Origin: Mycobacterium sp. 1164985.4
GTDB taxonomy: Bacteria > Actinomycetota > Actinomycetes > Mycobacteriales > Mycobacteriaceae
Direction: 5' to 3'
Assembly (NCBI RefSeq): GCF_001668575.1
Contig: NZ_LZMD01000111.1
Span: forward strand, 124,001 to 188,000
DNA length: 64,000 nucleotides
Below, piece after piece: positions 25,361 through 33,860 of this stretch. A model generated the notes under the pieces. It saw only the letters and a program-made list of their open reading frames with translations, was not told the origin of the DNA and ran no database searches. Made by a program: the position numbers and the translations under genes. Numbering within the stretch: the stretch's first letter is position 1; every line of letters starts with the position of its first letter.

Positions 25361-26701
25361 GTGCTTTCGGCTTTCATCTCTTCACTCAGGACGGTCGACC
25401 TGAGGCGAAAGATCCTGTTCACCCTGGGCATCGTGATCCTTTACCGGGTCGGTGCCTCGATCCCGTCTCCCGGGGTGAACTACCCGAATGTGCAGCAGTG
25501 CGTCGCGGAGGTCACCGGTGGTGAGTCCGGACAGATCTACTCGCTGATCAATTTGTTCTCCGGCGGCGCGCTTCTGCGCCTGTCGGTGTTCGCCGTCGGT
25601 GTGATGCCCTACATCACCGCGAGCATCATCGTGCAGCTGTTGACGGTGGTGATCCCGCGGTTCGAGCAGTTGCGTAAGGAAGGCCAGTCCGGCCAGGCCA
25701 AGATGACGCAGTACACGCGCTATCTGGCCATTGCGCTCGCGATCCTGCAGAGCACCAGCATTGTGGCGCTCGCCGCGAACGGCGGCCTGCTCCAGGGCTG
25801 CTCGCTGGACATCATCCAGGGCCAGCACGAGGGTCTGAACATCTTCACGCTCGTCGTGATGGTGCTCGTGATGACCGCCGGCGCGGCGCTGGTGATGTGG
25901 ATGGGCGAGCTGGTCACCGAGCGCGGCATCGGCAACGGCATGTCGCTGATCATCTTCGCGAGCATCGCCTCCGCGATTCCGGCCGAGGGCAAGACCATCC
26001 TCGACAGCCGCGGCGGCCTTGTCTTCGCCCTGGTCTGCGCGGGCGCGCTGGCGATCATCATCGGCGTGGTGTTCGTGGAGCAGGGCCAGCGTCGGATCCC
26101 GGTCCAGTACGCCAAACGGATGGTCGGGCGCAAGATGTACGGCGGCACGTCGACGTATCTGCCGTTGAAGGTCAACCAGGCCGGCGTCATCCCGGTGATC
26201 TTCGCCTCGTCGCTGATCTACATCCCGCAGCTCATCACGCAGCTCATCCAGAGCGGGAGCTCAAACCCGAACAGCAACAGCTGGTGGAGCACCTTCGTCG
26301 CGAGCTATCTGACTGACCCGAGCAGCCCGGCCTACATCGCGATCTACTTCGGGCTGATCGTGTTCTTCACCTACTTCTACGTGTCCATCACGTTCAACCC
26401 CGATGAGCGCGCCGACGAGATGAAGAAGTTCGGCGGCTTCATCCCCGGCATCCGGCCAGGCAAGCCGACCGCGGACTACCTGCGCTACGTGCTGAGCCGG
26501 ATCACCCTGCCAGGTTCGATCTACCTGGGTCTGATCGCTGTCCTGCCCAACCTGTTCCTCTCCGTCGGGAGCAGCGGGCCGGTGCAGAACCTGCCGTTCG
26601 GTGGTGTGGGCGTTCTGATCCTGGTCGGCGTCGGCTTGGATACCGTGAAACAGATCGAAAGCCAGCTGATGCAGCGTAATTACGAAGGGTTCCTGAAGTG
26701 A
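25361..26701 (+). CDS. secY: Protein translocase subunit SecY
   Basis: 446 residues from GTG after AGGAGGAAGAGT. Ten predicted membrane helices form the SecYEG channel. Conserved MLSAFISSLRTVDLRRKILFT opening, NLFSGGALLRLSVFAVGVMPYITASI plug/helix 2 region, and cytoplasmic loop FNPDERADEMKKFGGFIPGIRPG. Its stop overlaps the adk GTG by four bases. Confidence 0.98.
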   Translation: MLSAFISSLRTVDLRRKILFTLGIVILYRVGASIPSPGVNYPNVQQCVAEVTGGESGQIYSLINLFSGGALLRLSVFAVGVMPYITASIIVQLLTVVIPRFEQLRKEGQSGQAKMTQYTRYLAIALAILQSTSIVALAANGGLLQGCSLDIIQGQHEGLNIFTLVVMVLVMTAGAALVMWMGELVTERGIGNGMSLIIFASIASAIPAEGKTILDSRGGLVFALVCAGALAIIIGVVFVEQGQRRIPVQYAKRMVGRKMYGGTSTYLPLKVNQAGVIPVIFASSLIYIPQLITQLIQSGSSNPNSNSWWSTFVASYLTDPSSPAYIAIYFGLIVFFTYFYVSITFNPDERADEMKKFGGFIPGIRPGKPTADYLRYVLSRITLPGSIYLGLIAVLPNLFLSVGSSGPVQNLPFGGVGVLILVGVGLDTVKQIESQLMQRNYEGFLK

Positions 26702-27246
26702 GAGTCGTTCTGCTCGGACCGCCCGGCGCCGGCAAGGGCACACAGGCACAGAAGCTCTCCGAGAAGCTCGGGATCCCGCAGATCTCGACCGGTGACCTCT
26801 TCCGCAAGAACATCGGCGACGGCACACCGCTGGGCGTGGAGGCCAAGAGGTACCTCGACGCCGGCGATCTGGTGCCCTCGGAGCTGACCAACAAGCTCGT
26901 CGAGGACCGCATCGAACAGGCTGACGCCGTCGACGGGTTCATCCTCGACGGTTACCCGCGCTCCGTGGAGCAGGCCAAGGCCCTCGACGAGATGCTCAAA
27001 CGCCACAACACCAAGCTCGACGCGGTGCTGGAGTTCAAGGTCTCCGAGGACGAGCTGTTCAAGCGGCTCAAGTCCCGCGGCCGCGAAGACGACACCGAAG
27101 ACGTGATCCGCAACCGCATGCAGGTCTACCGCGACGAGACCTACCCGCTGTTGGAGTACTACAGCGGCAACAACCTGCAGCAGGTCGACGCGGTCGGCGG
27201 CCTGGACGAGGTGTTCGCGCGGGCGCTGCAGGCGCTTGGTAAGTAA
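26698..27246 (+). CDS. adk: Adenylate kinase
   Basis: 182 residues, the short form lacking the zinc/LID insertion, as in M. tuberculosis. P-loop GPPGAGKGTQAQ at about 7-18, AMP-binding ISTGDLFR and DGYPRSVEQA, and LID Arg residues in KSRGREDDTEDVIRNR. Balances adenine nucleotides. GTG start coupled to secY. Confidence 0.98.
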   Translation: MRVVLLGPPGAGKGTQAQKLSEKLGIPQISTGDLFRKNIGDGTPLGVEAKRYLDAGDLVPSELTNKLVEDRIEQADAVDGFILDGYPRSVEQAKALDEMLKRHNTKLDAVLEFKVSEDELFKRLKSRGREDDTEDVIRNRMQVYRDETYPLLEYYSGNNLQQVDAVGGLDEVFARALQALGK

Positions 27247-27252
27247 ACCGGT

Positions 27253-28047
27253 ATGGGCCTGATGGGCCTGCGCGGCCGCAAGGTCGTTCCGCAGCGCACC
27301 CCCGGTGAACTCGACGCGATGGCGGTCGCCGGAGCCCTGGTGGCCTCCGCGCTGGCGGCGGTGCGTGAAGCCGCGGCTCCCGGGGTATCGACGCTGGCGC
27401 TCGACGAGATCGCCGAGTCGGTGATCCGCGACGGCGGTGGCGTACCGTCCTTCCTCGGTTACCACGGATATCCGGCCAGCATCTGCTCCTCGGTCAATGA
27501 CCGTGTGGTGCACGGCATTCCGTCCTCCGACGAGACCCTCGCGCCCGGTGACCTGGTGTCCATCGACTGCGGGGCGATCGTCGATGGCTGGCATGGGGAT
27601 TCGGCGATCACGTTCGGGGTCGGGACGCTGATCCCGGTCGACGAGGCGTTGTCGCAGGCGACCAAGGAGGCCATGGAGGCCGGCGCCGCCGCGATGGTGC
27701 CCGGCAACCGGCTCACCGACGTCTCGCACGCCATCGAGACCGCGACGCGCGCCGCCGAGAAACGGTACGGCCGCGCATTCGGCATCGTGGACGGCTACGG
27801 CGGCCACGGCATCGGACGTGAGATGCACATGGACCCGTTCCTGCCCAATGAGGGTGCCCCGGGCCGCGGGCCGTACCTGGCGGTCGGCTCGGTGTTGGCC
27901 ATCGAGCCGATGCTCACGCTCGGCACCACCAAGACGGTGGTCCTCGACGACGAGTGGACCGTCATCACCGCGGACGGCTCGCGCGCTGCGCACTGGGAGC
28001 ACACGGTGGCCGCCACCGAAGACGGACCGCGCATCCTCACCTGTTAG
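27253..28047 (+). CDS. mapA: Methionine aminopeptidase, type I
   Basis: 264 residues from the first ATG, seven bases after adk. Removes initiator Met. Metal ligands are in SIDCGAIVDGWHGDSAITF (two Asp), GYGGHGIGREMH (His) and LAIEPMLT (Glu), with the last Glu near the end. Mycobacteria usually have a second gene of this kind elsewhere; position after adk identifies this as mapA. Confidence 0.96.
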   Translation: MGLMGLRGRKVVPQRTPGELDAMAVAGALVASALAAVREAAAPGVSTLALDEIAESVIRDGGGVPSFLGYHGYPASICSSVNDRVVHGIPSSDETLAPGDLVSIDCGAIVDGWHGDSAITFGVGTLIPVDEALSQATKEAMEAGAAAMVPGNRLTDVSHAIETATRAAEKRYGRAFGIVDGYGGHGIGREMHMDPFLPNEGAPGRGPYLAVGSVLAIEPMLTLGTTKTVVLDDEWTVITADGSRAAHWEHTVAATEDGPRILTC

Positions 28048-28066
28048 CGCTGACAAGCGCGAATAC

Positions 28067-28094
28067 TGAACCGGACGACCGCCAACCTCGTGTC
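28067..28094 (+). promoter_or_regulatory. SigL-type promoter of sigL-rslA
   Basis: TGAACC (28067-28072), 16-base spacer, CGTGTC (28089-28094). This matches the promoter recognised by SigL in M. tuberculosis, where sigL is autoregulated. The start site would lie close to 28101, giving a very short leader. Confidence 0.85.
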
Positions 28095-28111
28095 TAAAGC
28101 GGAGGTTGATA

Positions 28112-28627
28112 TTGGACGACCCGGAAGCGACCGTGATGCGGGTGCTCTACGCGGAGCACGCCGCCGCGATCTGGCGCTATGCGGTGCGGCTGACGGGCGA
28201 TACGGCCCGGGCGGAGGACGTCGTGCAGGAAACGCTACTGCGGGCGTGGCGGCACCCCGAGGTGACGGCCGACGCCTCGAGGTCGGCGCGGGCGTGGTTG
28301 TTCACCGTGGCCCGCAACCTCATCATCGACGAAGCGCGCAGCGCCCGGTTCCGCAGTGAGTCGGGCACCGCCGACATGGAAACAACCGCGGACCGGCCCG
28401 GGCCCGACGAGGTGGAGGCTGCGTTGAACCGAATGATGCTCGGCGAAGCCATCGGTGAACTGTCCGAGGAGCATCGCGCGGTCATCAGTCGCGCGTATTA
28501 CCAGGGCTGGACCACGGCGCAGATCGCGGCCGATCTGCACATCGCGGAAGGAACCGTGAAGTCGCGGCTCCACTACGGGGTGCGTGCGCTCAAGCTTCGG
28601 CTGGAGGAGATGGGGGTGACACCGTGA
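28112..28627 (+). CDS. sigL: ECF RNA polymerase sigma factor SigL
   Basis: 171 residues from TTG at 28112, six bases after GGAGG; TTG 28106, GTG 28133 and ATG 28136 (preceded by GGAAG) are alternatives. Region 2 is LYAEHAAAIWRYAVRLTGD and AEDVVQETLLRAWRHPEV; region 4 is EEHRAVISRAYYQGWTTAQIAADLHIAEGTVKSRL. Close by eye to M. tuberculosis SigL (Rv0735) and in the same place after mapA. It directs transcription from TGAACC-N16-CGTGTC promoters. Stop overlaps rslA by four bases. Confidence 0.93.
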   Translation: MDDPEATVMRVLYAEHAAAIWRYAVRLTGDTARAEDVVQETLLRAWRHPEVTADASRSARAWLFTVARNLIIDEARSARFRSESGTADMETTADRPGPDEVEAALNRMMLGEAIGELSEEHRAVISRAYYQGWTTAQIAADLHIAEGTVKSRLHYGVRALKLRLEEMGVTP

Positions 28628-29349
28628 CGCCATTCGAACCGGCCGTCGGCCGGACGGGCGACGACCGGTACGTGACATGGGACGCCGCCTACGTTCTGGG
28701 ATCGCTCTCCGAGGGGGAGCGCCGTGAGTACGAGGCGCATCTGGACGCTTGTGAGCGCTGCGCGGCCGCCGTGGCCGAACTCAGTGGTATACCCGCCTTG
28801 CTGAGCACGGTCGAACCCGCAGAGTTCGATGGCCTCGACCCGGTGCGGGCCGAACCGCCCGCCGAACTGCTGACCGGCCTACTCGACACGGTGCGCTCGC
28901 GTCGCAGGCGCTCGCGATGGCTGGCCTCGGCCGCCGTCGGTCTGGCCGCCGCGGTGATGGCGATCGGGATCGTGATCGCGGTCCGCCCCGAGGCATTCGG
29001 GCTGCAGACCGGCACACCGCCCACGGCCTCGAGTCAGCAACTGGAGATGACCAAGGTGTCCGAGACACCGATCAACGCGACCATCTCGATGACGGGGTAC
29101 GGCTGGGGCACCCGGATCGACATGGCGTGCACGTACGGCGATTGGGGCCGCCGCGATGCGCCGCCGCAGAATTTGGGGATGGTGGTCGTGGGCCATGACG
29201 GCAGCCGCAACCAGGTGGCGACATGGCTGGGGCTCTCCGGTGCGACCGCGTTGCCGAGCGCCACCACGCCGATGCAGATGGACGAAATCGCTGCCGTGCA
29301 ACTTGTTTCACCCGACTCCGGCAAGGTGCTTCTCGAGCGTTCGCTGTGA
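28624..29349 (+). CDS. rslA: Anti-sigma factor RslA
   Basis: 241 residues, GTG start overlapping sigL (GTGA). The N-terminal zinc-associated anti-sigma domain has the motif HLDACERC (His39, Cys43, Cys46). One membrane helix at about 99-120 places the C-terminal domain outside the membrane. In M. tuberculosis RslA holds SigL through a zinc site that is released on oxidation. The extracytoplasmic domain contains GYGWGTRIDMACTYGDWG, probably the signal-input part. Coupled translation keeps it in step with SigL. Confidence 0.92.
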   Translation: MTPFEPAVGRTGDDRYVTWDAAYVLGSLSEGERREYEAHLDACERCAAAVAELSGIPALLSTVEPAEFDGLDPVRAEPPAELLTGLLDTVRSRRRRSRWLASAAVGLAAAVMAIGIVIAVRPEAFGLQTGTPPTASSQQLEMTKVSETPINATISMTGYGWGTRIDMACTYGDWGRRDAPPQNLGMVVVGHDGSRNQVATWLGLSGATALPSATTPMQMDEIAAVQLVSPDSGKVLLERSL

Positions 29350-29363
29350 ATCCGCTGGACCGA

Positions 29364-29391
29364 TGAACTCCACCGGCCCGCGCACCGTGTC
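29364..29391 (+). promoter_or_regulatory. SigL-type promoter of the ThDP-KAS III-aminotransferase operon
   Basis: TGAACT (29364-29369), 16-base spacer, CGTGTC (29386-29391), differing from the sigL promoter by one base in the -35 and keeping the exact spacing. It sits 29 bases before the ATG of the first operon gene, with AGGTGAG as ribosome site at 29411-29417. Confidence 0.75.
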
Positions 29392-29419
29392 ACTCGTGAA
29401 GTCCGGAAGCAGGTGAGCA

Positions 29420-31126
29420 ATGGGCCATCGGGTCGTCGACCACATCGTCGAGTACCTCGCGGCGATCGGAGTGCGCCACATCTTTGGTGTCGACGGTGCC
29501 AACATCGAGGATCTCTACGATGCGGCGTTCTTCCGTTCCGGCATCGACGCCGTGCTCGCCAAACACGAATTCTCCGCCGCCACCATGGCCGACGGCTACA
29601 GCCGTAGCGGCTGCGGCATCGGCGTGGTGGCCGCGACGTCGGGTGGCGGCGCGCTGAACACCGTTCCCGCACTGGGCGAGGCCCTCGCGAGCCGAGTTCC
29701 CGTGCTGGCCCTGATAGGGCAGTCACCGACCGCGCTCGACGGGCGAGGCGCGTTTCAGGACACCAGTGGCCGCAACGGGGCACTCGACGCGCACGCGCTG
29801 TTCTCGGCGGTGTCCGTGCATTGCCGTCGGGTGACTGCGCCCGCCGACATCGTGTGTGCGCTGCCCGCCGCGATCGAGGCCGCACGGACACGGCGGGGGC
29901 CGTCGGTCCTCCTGCTGCCCAAAGATATTCAGCAAGGCAAGGTGCCGGCCAACGGCGGCGTGGTGGTCGGTGAGCAGGCGGATGTGCGCTCGGGCGATCC
30001 GCGGGTGATCGCGCGGGCGCTGCGCCGGGCCGCGGGGCCGGTCACGATCATCGCGGGTGAACAGGTCGCCCGAGACGATGCACGTGCAGAACTCGAGGCG
30101 CTGCGGGCGGTTCTTCGCGCCCGGATCGCCACCGTGCCCGACGCGAAGGATGCGGCGGGCACACCGGGGATGGGTTCGTCGTCGGCGCTGGGCGTGATCG
30201 GTGTGATGGGGCGTCCGCACATCGTCTCGGCACTCGCCGGCAGCGCGGTGTGCCTGGTGATCGGCACCAGGATGACGGTGACGGCCCGCGCGGGCCTCGA
30301 CGACGCACTGGCTTCGGTGCCGGTGTACTCGATCGGTTCCGCGCCACCATATCTCGCGTGCACGCATGTGCACACCGACGATCTTCGTGGCTCGCTGACG
30401 ACGCTCACCGAAGCGCTGTCGGGTGCGGGCCGTCCTACACACGTGCGGGTGCCCGACACGGTGACGCGGTCCGAGCTGCGGCCGCCTACGCACCGCGGGC
30501 CGGGCATCCGCTACCGCGACGCGATGATCGCGCTCGACGCGGCGCTGCCCGACGGCGTGGACATCGTCGTCGACGCAGGCAACATCGGGGCAGCGGCGAT
30601 CCACCACCTGGCGGCGCGCCGCGACGGTCGCTTCGTCGTCGCGCTCGGCATGGGCGGGATGGGATACAGCTTCGGCGCCGGGATCGGAATGGCGTTCGGT
30701 AGGGGCGGACGCACGCTGGTGATCGCCGGCGACGGCAGCTTCCTCATGCACGGCATGGAGATCCACACCGCACGCGAGTACCACCTGCCCGTGACGTTCT
30801 GCCTGTTCGACAACCATGCGCACGCGATGTGCGTCACCCGCGAGCAGCGCTTCTATGGAGATCGCTACAGCTACAACCGGTTCGGGCCGAGTCGGCTGGG
30901 CGCCGGGCTCGGTGCGATGTTCCCGGGACTCCCGAGCGTCGACGTCGATGACATCGCGTCGCTTCCAGACGCGCTCAGCGCAGCGCTACAGACCGACGGC
31001 CCCGCCGTCGTCAGCATCGAATGTTCCGCCGACGAGGTTCCGCCGTTCGCCGCGTTTCTCGACCAGGCCACCACCGAACCGCCTGCTGCAGAGGAGATCT
31101 CAAGCCATGTCGCTACCCGCCCTTGA
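29420..31126 (+). CDS. Thiamine-diphosphate-dependent enzyme (acetolactate synthase-like)
   Basis: 568 residues; three-domain ThDP enzyme. Pyrimidine domain: VVDHIVEYLAAIGVRHIFGV with the catalytic Glu50 in KHEFSAATMADGYSR. Central domain with loose Rossmann pattern (about 190-350). Pyrophosphate domain: the GDG motif at about 437-439 and LFDNHAHAM in place of the usual NN. Such enzymes decarboxylate 2-oxo acids and transfer the acyl anion. No small regulatory subunit follows and the residues differ from biosynthetic IlvB, so a specialised carboligase or decarboxylase is likelier. First gene of a four-gene operon; its end overlaps the next start by 20 bases. Confidence 0.85.
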   Translation: MGHRVVDHIVEYLAAIGVRHIFGVDGANIEDLYDAAFFRSGIDAVLAKHEFSAATMADGYSRSGCGIGVVAATSGGGALNTVPALGEALASRVPVLALIGQSPTALDGRGAFQDTSGRNGALDAHALFSAVSVHCRRVTAPADIVCALPAAIEAARTRRGPSVLLLPKDIQQGKVPANGGVVVGEQADVRSGDPRVIARALRRAAGPVTIIAGEQVARDDARAELEALRAVLRARIATVPDAKDAAGTPGMGSSSALGVIGVMGRPHIVSALAGSAVCLVIGTRMTVTARAGLDDALASVPVYSIGSAPPYLACTHVHTDDLRGSLTTLTEALSGAGRPTHVRVPDTVTRSELRPPTHRGPGIRYRDAMIALDAALPDGVDIVVDAGNIGAAAIHHLAARRDGRFVVALGMGGMGYSFGAGIGMAFGRGGRTLVIAGDGSFLMHGMEIHTAREYHLPVTFCLFDNHAHAMCVTREQRFYGDRYSYNRFGPSRLGAGLGAMFPGLPSVDVDDIASLPDALSAALQTDGPAVVSIECSADEVPPFAAFLDQATTEPPAAEEISSHVATRP

Positions 31127-31772
31127 CGACATCACGGCCCACCGGGGTACCGCCGAGCCACTGGACGGTCTGATACGCGTCGAAACGTCGCCGCGTGAGA
31201 AGGCGACGCCGATCATCATGGAGATGATGCGTTCGGTCTATCCGCACGACTACGTCTACGGCGAGTACTGCACCGTCAACGACTACATCGACTGTCCGCC
31301 CGACGAGTTGTTCGCATACCTGTCCGACACCCGGTGTCTCGAGGAATGGACATACAGCCTGCGCGGCTTCGCCCCCACCGAAGAACCTGGACTGTGGGTG
31401 GCCTACGACCGGTTGGGTTCGCAGACACAGATTTTCACCCGCACGGTGGCGAACGAAGCCGCCATGACGGTGGATTACCACTGCGCCTGGGATCAGGGCA
31501 GGCATCTGTGGATGATCTACCTGATGCGCGTCGTCGACGCACGGGTCGTTCTCGACAAGCCAGGATCGGTGGTGCTGTGGACGAACTGTCATCACCCGTT
31601 CTACGACCGAAACCCCTACCCGGAAACGGCCCCGTCCGAGCGGCCGGTCTGGGTCGGTGACTTCTGGGACATGTTCGGGCCCGGCCATCTGCTCGAGTTG
31701 CGCAATCTCAAGGCGATCGCCGAGTACCGGCACCGCAACGGCCTTCCCGTGACACCCGAATGGATGAGGTGA
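31107..31772 (+). CDS. SRPBCC-fold protein (polyketide cyclase/START-like)
   Basis: 221 residues from ATG 31107, inside the end of the ThDP gene. NDYIDCPPDELFAYLSDTRCLEEWTYSLRGF is the opening helix-grip pattern of the SRPBCC superfamily, whose members bind hydrophobic ligands or cyclise polyketides. An N-terminal 50 residues precede the fold (PREKATPIIMEMMRSVYPHDY). A His-rich stretch NCHHPFYDRNPY occurs near the C-terminus. The exact activity is unknown; in this operon it could hold or cyclise the product of the KAS III-like enzyme. Four bases separate it from the next gene. Confidence 0.75.
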   Translation: MSLPALDDITAHRGTAEPLDGLIRVETSPREKATPIIMEMMRSVYPHDYVYGEYCTVNDYIDCPPDELFAYLSDTRCLEEWTYSLRGFAPTEEPGLWVAYDRLGSQTQIFTRTVANEAAMTVDYHCAWDQGRHLWMIYLMRVVDARVVLDKPGSVVLWTNCHHPFYDRNPYPETAPSERPVWVGDFWDMFGPGHLLELRNLKAIAEYRHRNGLPVTPEWMR

Positions 31773-31776
31773 ACCG

Positions 31777-32787
31777 ATGACCGTCAGCCTTCTCGACGTC
31801 TCGACGTATCTGCCCGGCGAACCGATCGGTGCCGAATACTATGCGCAGTTCGCCGAATCCGACGACCTGCGGGACAACCTGATGTTCCGCGCACCGCGAT
31901 TCCGTCACCACGTCGCCCCCGACGAGACGGCCGTGGACATGGTCGAGCGTGCGGCCGCGGGCTTGATCGAACGTCACGGCCAGGATGCGGTCGCGGGCGC
32001 GGACGTGTTGATCACCCACACCCAGATGCCCGATGTGCCGTTCTACGGAGGCGGCGGTGCCATGGCGCACCGTCTCGGCATGAAACCGTCCTGGGTGCTC
32101 GATCTGCACAACGGCGGCTGCGCGGCGTTCGTGCTCGGCCTTCAGGTGGCCCGACAACTGTTGTCGTCCGGCGCCGGCCGCACGGCGCTGATCGCCGTCG
32201 CGCAGAACGCCGCCGGGCAGGCGTTCGACCAGCCGGGGGTCCGGCGCAAGGCGCAGGCCGCGGTGCCCGGCGACGGTGCGGCCGTCGGCCTCGTCACCGT
32301 GTCTGAACAGTCGCCGATACTCGATGTCGAATGCCGCACGTACGGAGAGTTCGCCGGCGATATGACGGTCACCTCCGATCCGCCGCGAAAATGGTGGCAG
32401 CCCGGCCCCGGGGAGGGCTACATCGGCTTCACCGAGAGCAAGATCACCAAGGTGCTCGCGCGGGGTAACCGCCAGGTTCCCGAGGTGTCGTACGCCGTGT
32501 GCGACCGCATCGGGATCAAGCCACCCGACCTCGATGTGCTCGTCACCAATCAGCCGAATCGCGTGTTTTTGCGCAACTGGCGTGAGGCGCTCGAACTTCC
32601 CGCCGACCATCACGTCGACACATTCGACGAGTGCGGCAACCTGTTCGGCGCGGGCATTCCGGTCAATCTGGATCGCGCGATCGGCAGCGGCAAGCTCGAG
32701 TCGGGTGGAGTCGTCCTGATGGCCGCGTTCGCTCATGCCGGTGACTTCGCAGGCGCGGCCGCTGTGCGGTGGGGCGGCCGCGGCTGA
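31777..32787 (+). CDS. KAS III-like (FabH-type) acyl-condensing or acyltransferase enzyme
   Basis: 336 residues with the thiolase-fold halves of KAS III. Nucleophile Cys115 is in HNGGCAAFVLG. Where FabH has the HQAN motif, this protein reads TNQPN, so the catalytic His is replaced by Asn258; the second Asn (N288 in ECGNLFGAG) is kept. The C-terminal AFAHAGDFAGAAAVRW matches the FabH end. Loss of His argues against ordinary decarboxylative condensation and for acyl transfer or condensation with an unusual partner, for example the ThDP product. ATG follows the SRPBCC stop by four bases; stop and next ATG share one base. Confidence 0.82.
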   Translation: MTVSLLDVSTYLPGEPIGAEYYAQFAESDDLRDNLMFRAPRFRHHVAPDETAVDMVERAAAGLIERHGQDAVAGADVLITHTQMPDVPFYGGGGAMAHRLGMKPSWVLDLHNGGCAAFVLGLQVARQLLSSGAGRTALIAVAQNAAGQAFDQPGVRRKAQAAVPGDGAAVGLVTVSEQSPILDVECRTYGEFAGDMTVTSDPPRKWWQPGPGEGYIGFTESKITKVLARGNRQVPEVSYAVCDRIGIKPPDLDVLVTNQPNRVFLRNWREALELPADHHVDTFDECGNLFGAGIPVNLDRAIGSGKLESGGVVLMAAFAHAGDFAGAAAVRWGGRG

Positions 32788-33821
32788 TGGCGTCCCCCAG
32801 GCACAGCGGTTCGCATGTCGTCGGCGCGCTACCCACCGCCCTTGACCCAACGGCGTTGTCGCTCAACGAGAATCCCTTTCCGCCGCTGCCCTCCGTGCGA
32901 TCGGCGTTGACGGCCTCGATCGAGGCGGCCAACCGATATCCGGAGTACCTACCCGAGCGGCTGCGTTCGTTGATCGCCGATCGGATGGGTCTGTGCGACG
33001 AGCAGGTCGTCATCGGGGCCGGTGCGACCGGTGTGATCATGCAGGTGCTGCATGCGGTGACGAGCCCCGGTGACACCATGGTGATGGCCTCGCCGACATT
33101 CGACGGATATCCGATTTTCGCGCAGATGGCCCGGCTCCGATCCGTCACCGTCCCGCTGGACGCGCACGGTCACCACGATCTCGACGCGATGGCGTCGGCC
33201 GCTGCCGATGCCGGCGTCGTGGTGGTGTGCCGTCCGCACAATCCGACGGGGACCATCGAACCCGCCGCCGACCTCGAGCGGTTCCTTCGGGGGGTGTCGC
33301 CGGATACCGTGGTGCTCCTCGACGAGGCTTACGTCGAGTTCTTGGCGCCGGAGTGCCGGATAGACGCCGTGGATCTCGTCGCCCGCTACCCCAATGTCGT
33401 AGTGCTACGGACGTTCTCGAAGGCGTACGGGTTGGCCGGACTGCGCATCGGTTACGGCTTCTGCTCACCTCGGCTCGCCCGACGGCTGTGGACCATGCAG
33501 TTGCCGTTCGGCGTGGCGATCACGGCGTTCGTCGCCGTGGCGGCGTCCTTCGACGCGGAAGCCGAGCTGTACCAACGCATCCGGATGATCACCAGCGAGC
33601 GTCGCTACCTGCGCATGCGGCTGCGGTCGATGGGCGTGTACAGCACCGAGAGCAACGCCAACTTCGTGTACGTGCCGGACCGCGGCCGAGATTGGAGAGC
33701 GGCATTCGCGTCGATGGGGGTGCGCGTCCGGCAGTACGCCGACGGCGGTGTGCGCATCACCGTGGGCGATCGCCGGTCGACGCGCGCCGTGGTCGCGGCG
33801 ATGGCTGAAGCGCTGCGCTGA
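32787..33821 (+). CDS. PLP-dependent aminotransferase, class I/II (HisC-like)
   Basis: 344 residues from ATG 32787, chosen because it forms a TGATG overlap with the KAS III stop. Fold-type I motifs: LSLNENPFPPLPSVRSAL at the start (HisC/CobD style), RPHNPTGT, DEAYVEF, and the Schiff-base Lys at about 212 in TFSKAYGLAGLRIGYG. Histidine biosynthesis genes are not near, so it is more likely the aminating step of the operon's own pathway. Last gene of the operon; 39 bases before the MarR gene. Confidence 0.87.
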   Translation: MASPRHSGSHVVGALPTALDPTALSLNENPFPPLPSVRSALTASIEAANRYPEYLPERLRSLIADRMGLCDEQVVIGAGATGVIMQVLHAVTSPGDTMVMASPTFDGYPIFAQMARLRSVTVPLDAHGHHDLDAMASAAADAGVVVVCRPHNPTGTIEPAADLERFLRGVSPDTVVLLDEAYVEFLAPECRIDAVDLVARYPNVVVLRTFSKAYGLAGLRIGYGFCSPRLARRLWTMQLPFGVAITAFVAVAASFDAEAELYQRIRMITSERRYLRMRLRSMGVYSTESNANFVYVPDRGRDWRAAFASMGVRVRQYADGGVRITVGDRRSTRAVVAAMAEALR

Positions 33822-33860
33822 AATCTGCGGACCGCGTCGAGCGATGCGGTATGAAGAGGC

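Noticed and set aside
26404..26425. GATGAGCGCG in secY as a fourth copy of the stop-to-start repeat
   Set aside because: Only the first nine bases match and it encodes the conserved SecY loop DERADEM.
31771..31810. TGAACC near the KAS III start as another SigL promoter
   Set aside because: No CGTGT-type -10 occurs at 15-17 bases; it is inside a tight gene junction.
32787..33821. Assigning the aminotransferase as HisC of histidine biosynthesis
   Set aside because: No his genes are nearby and it is locked into an operon with unrelated biosynthetic enzymes; family resemblance alone is not enough.
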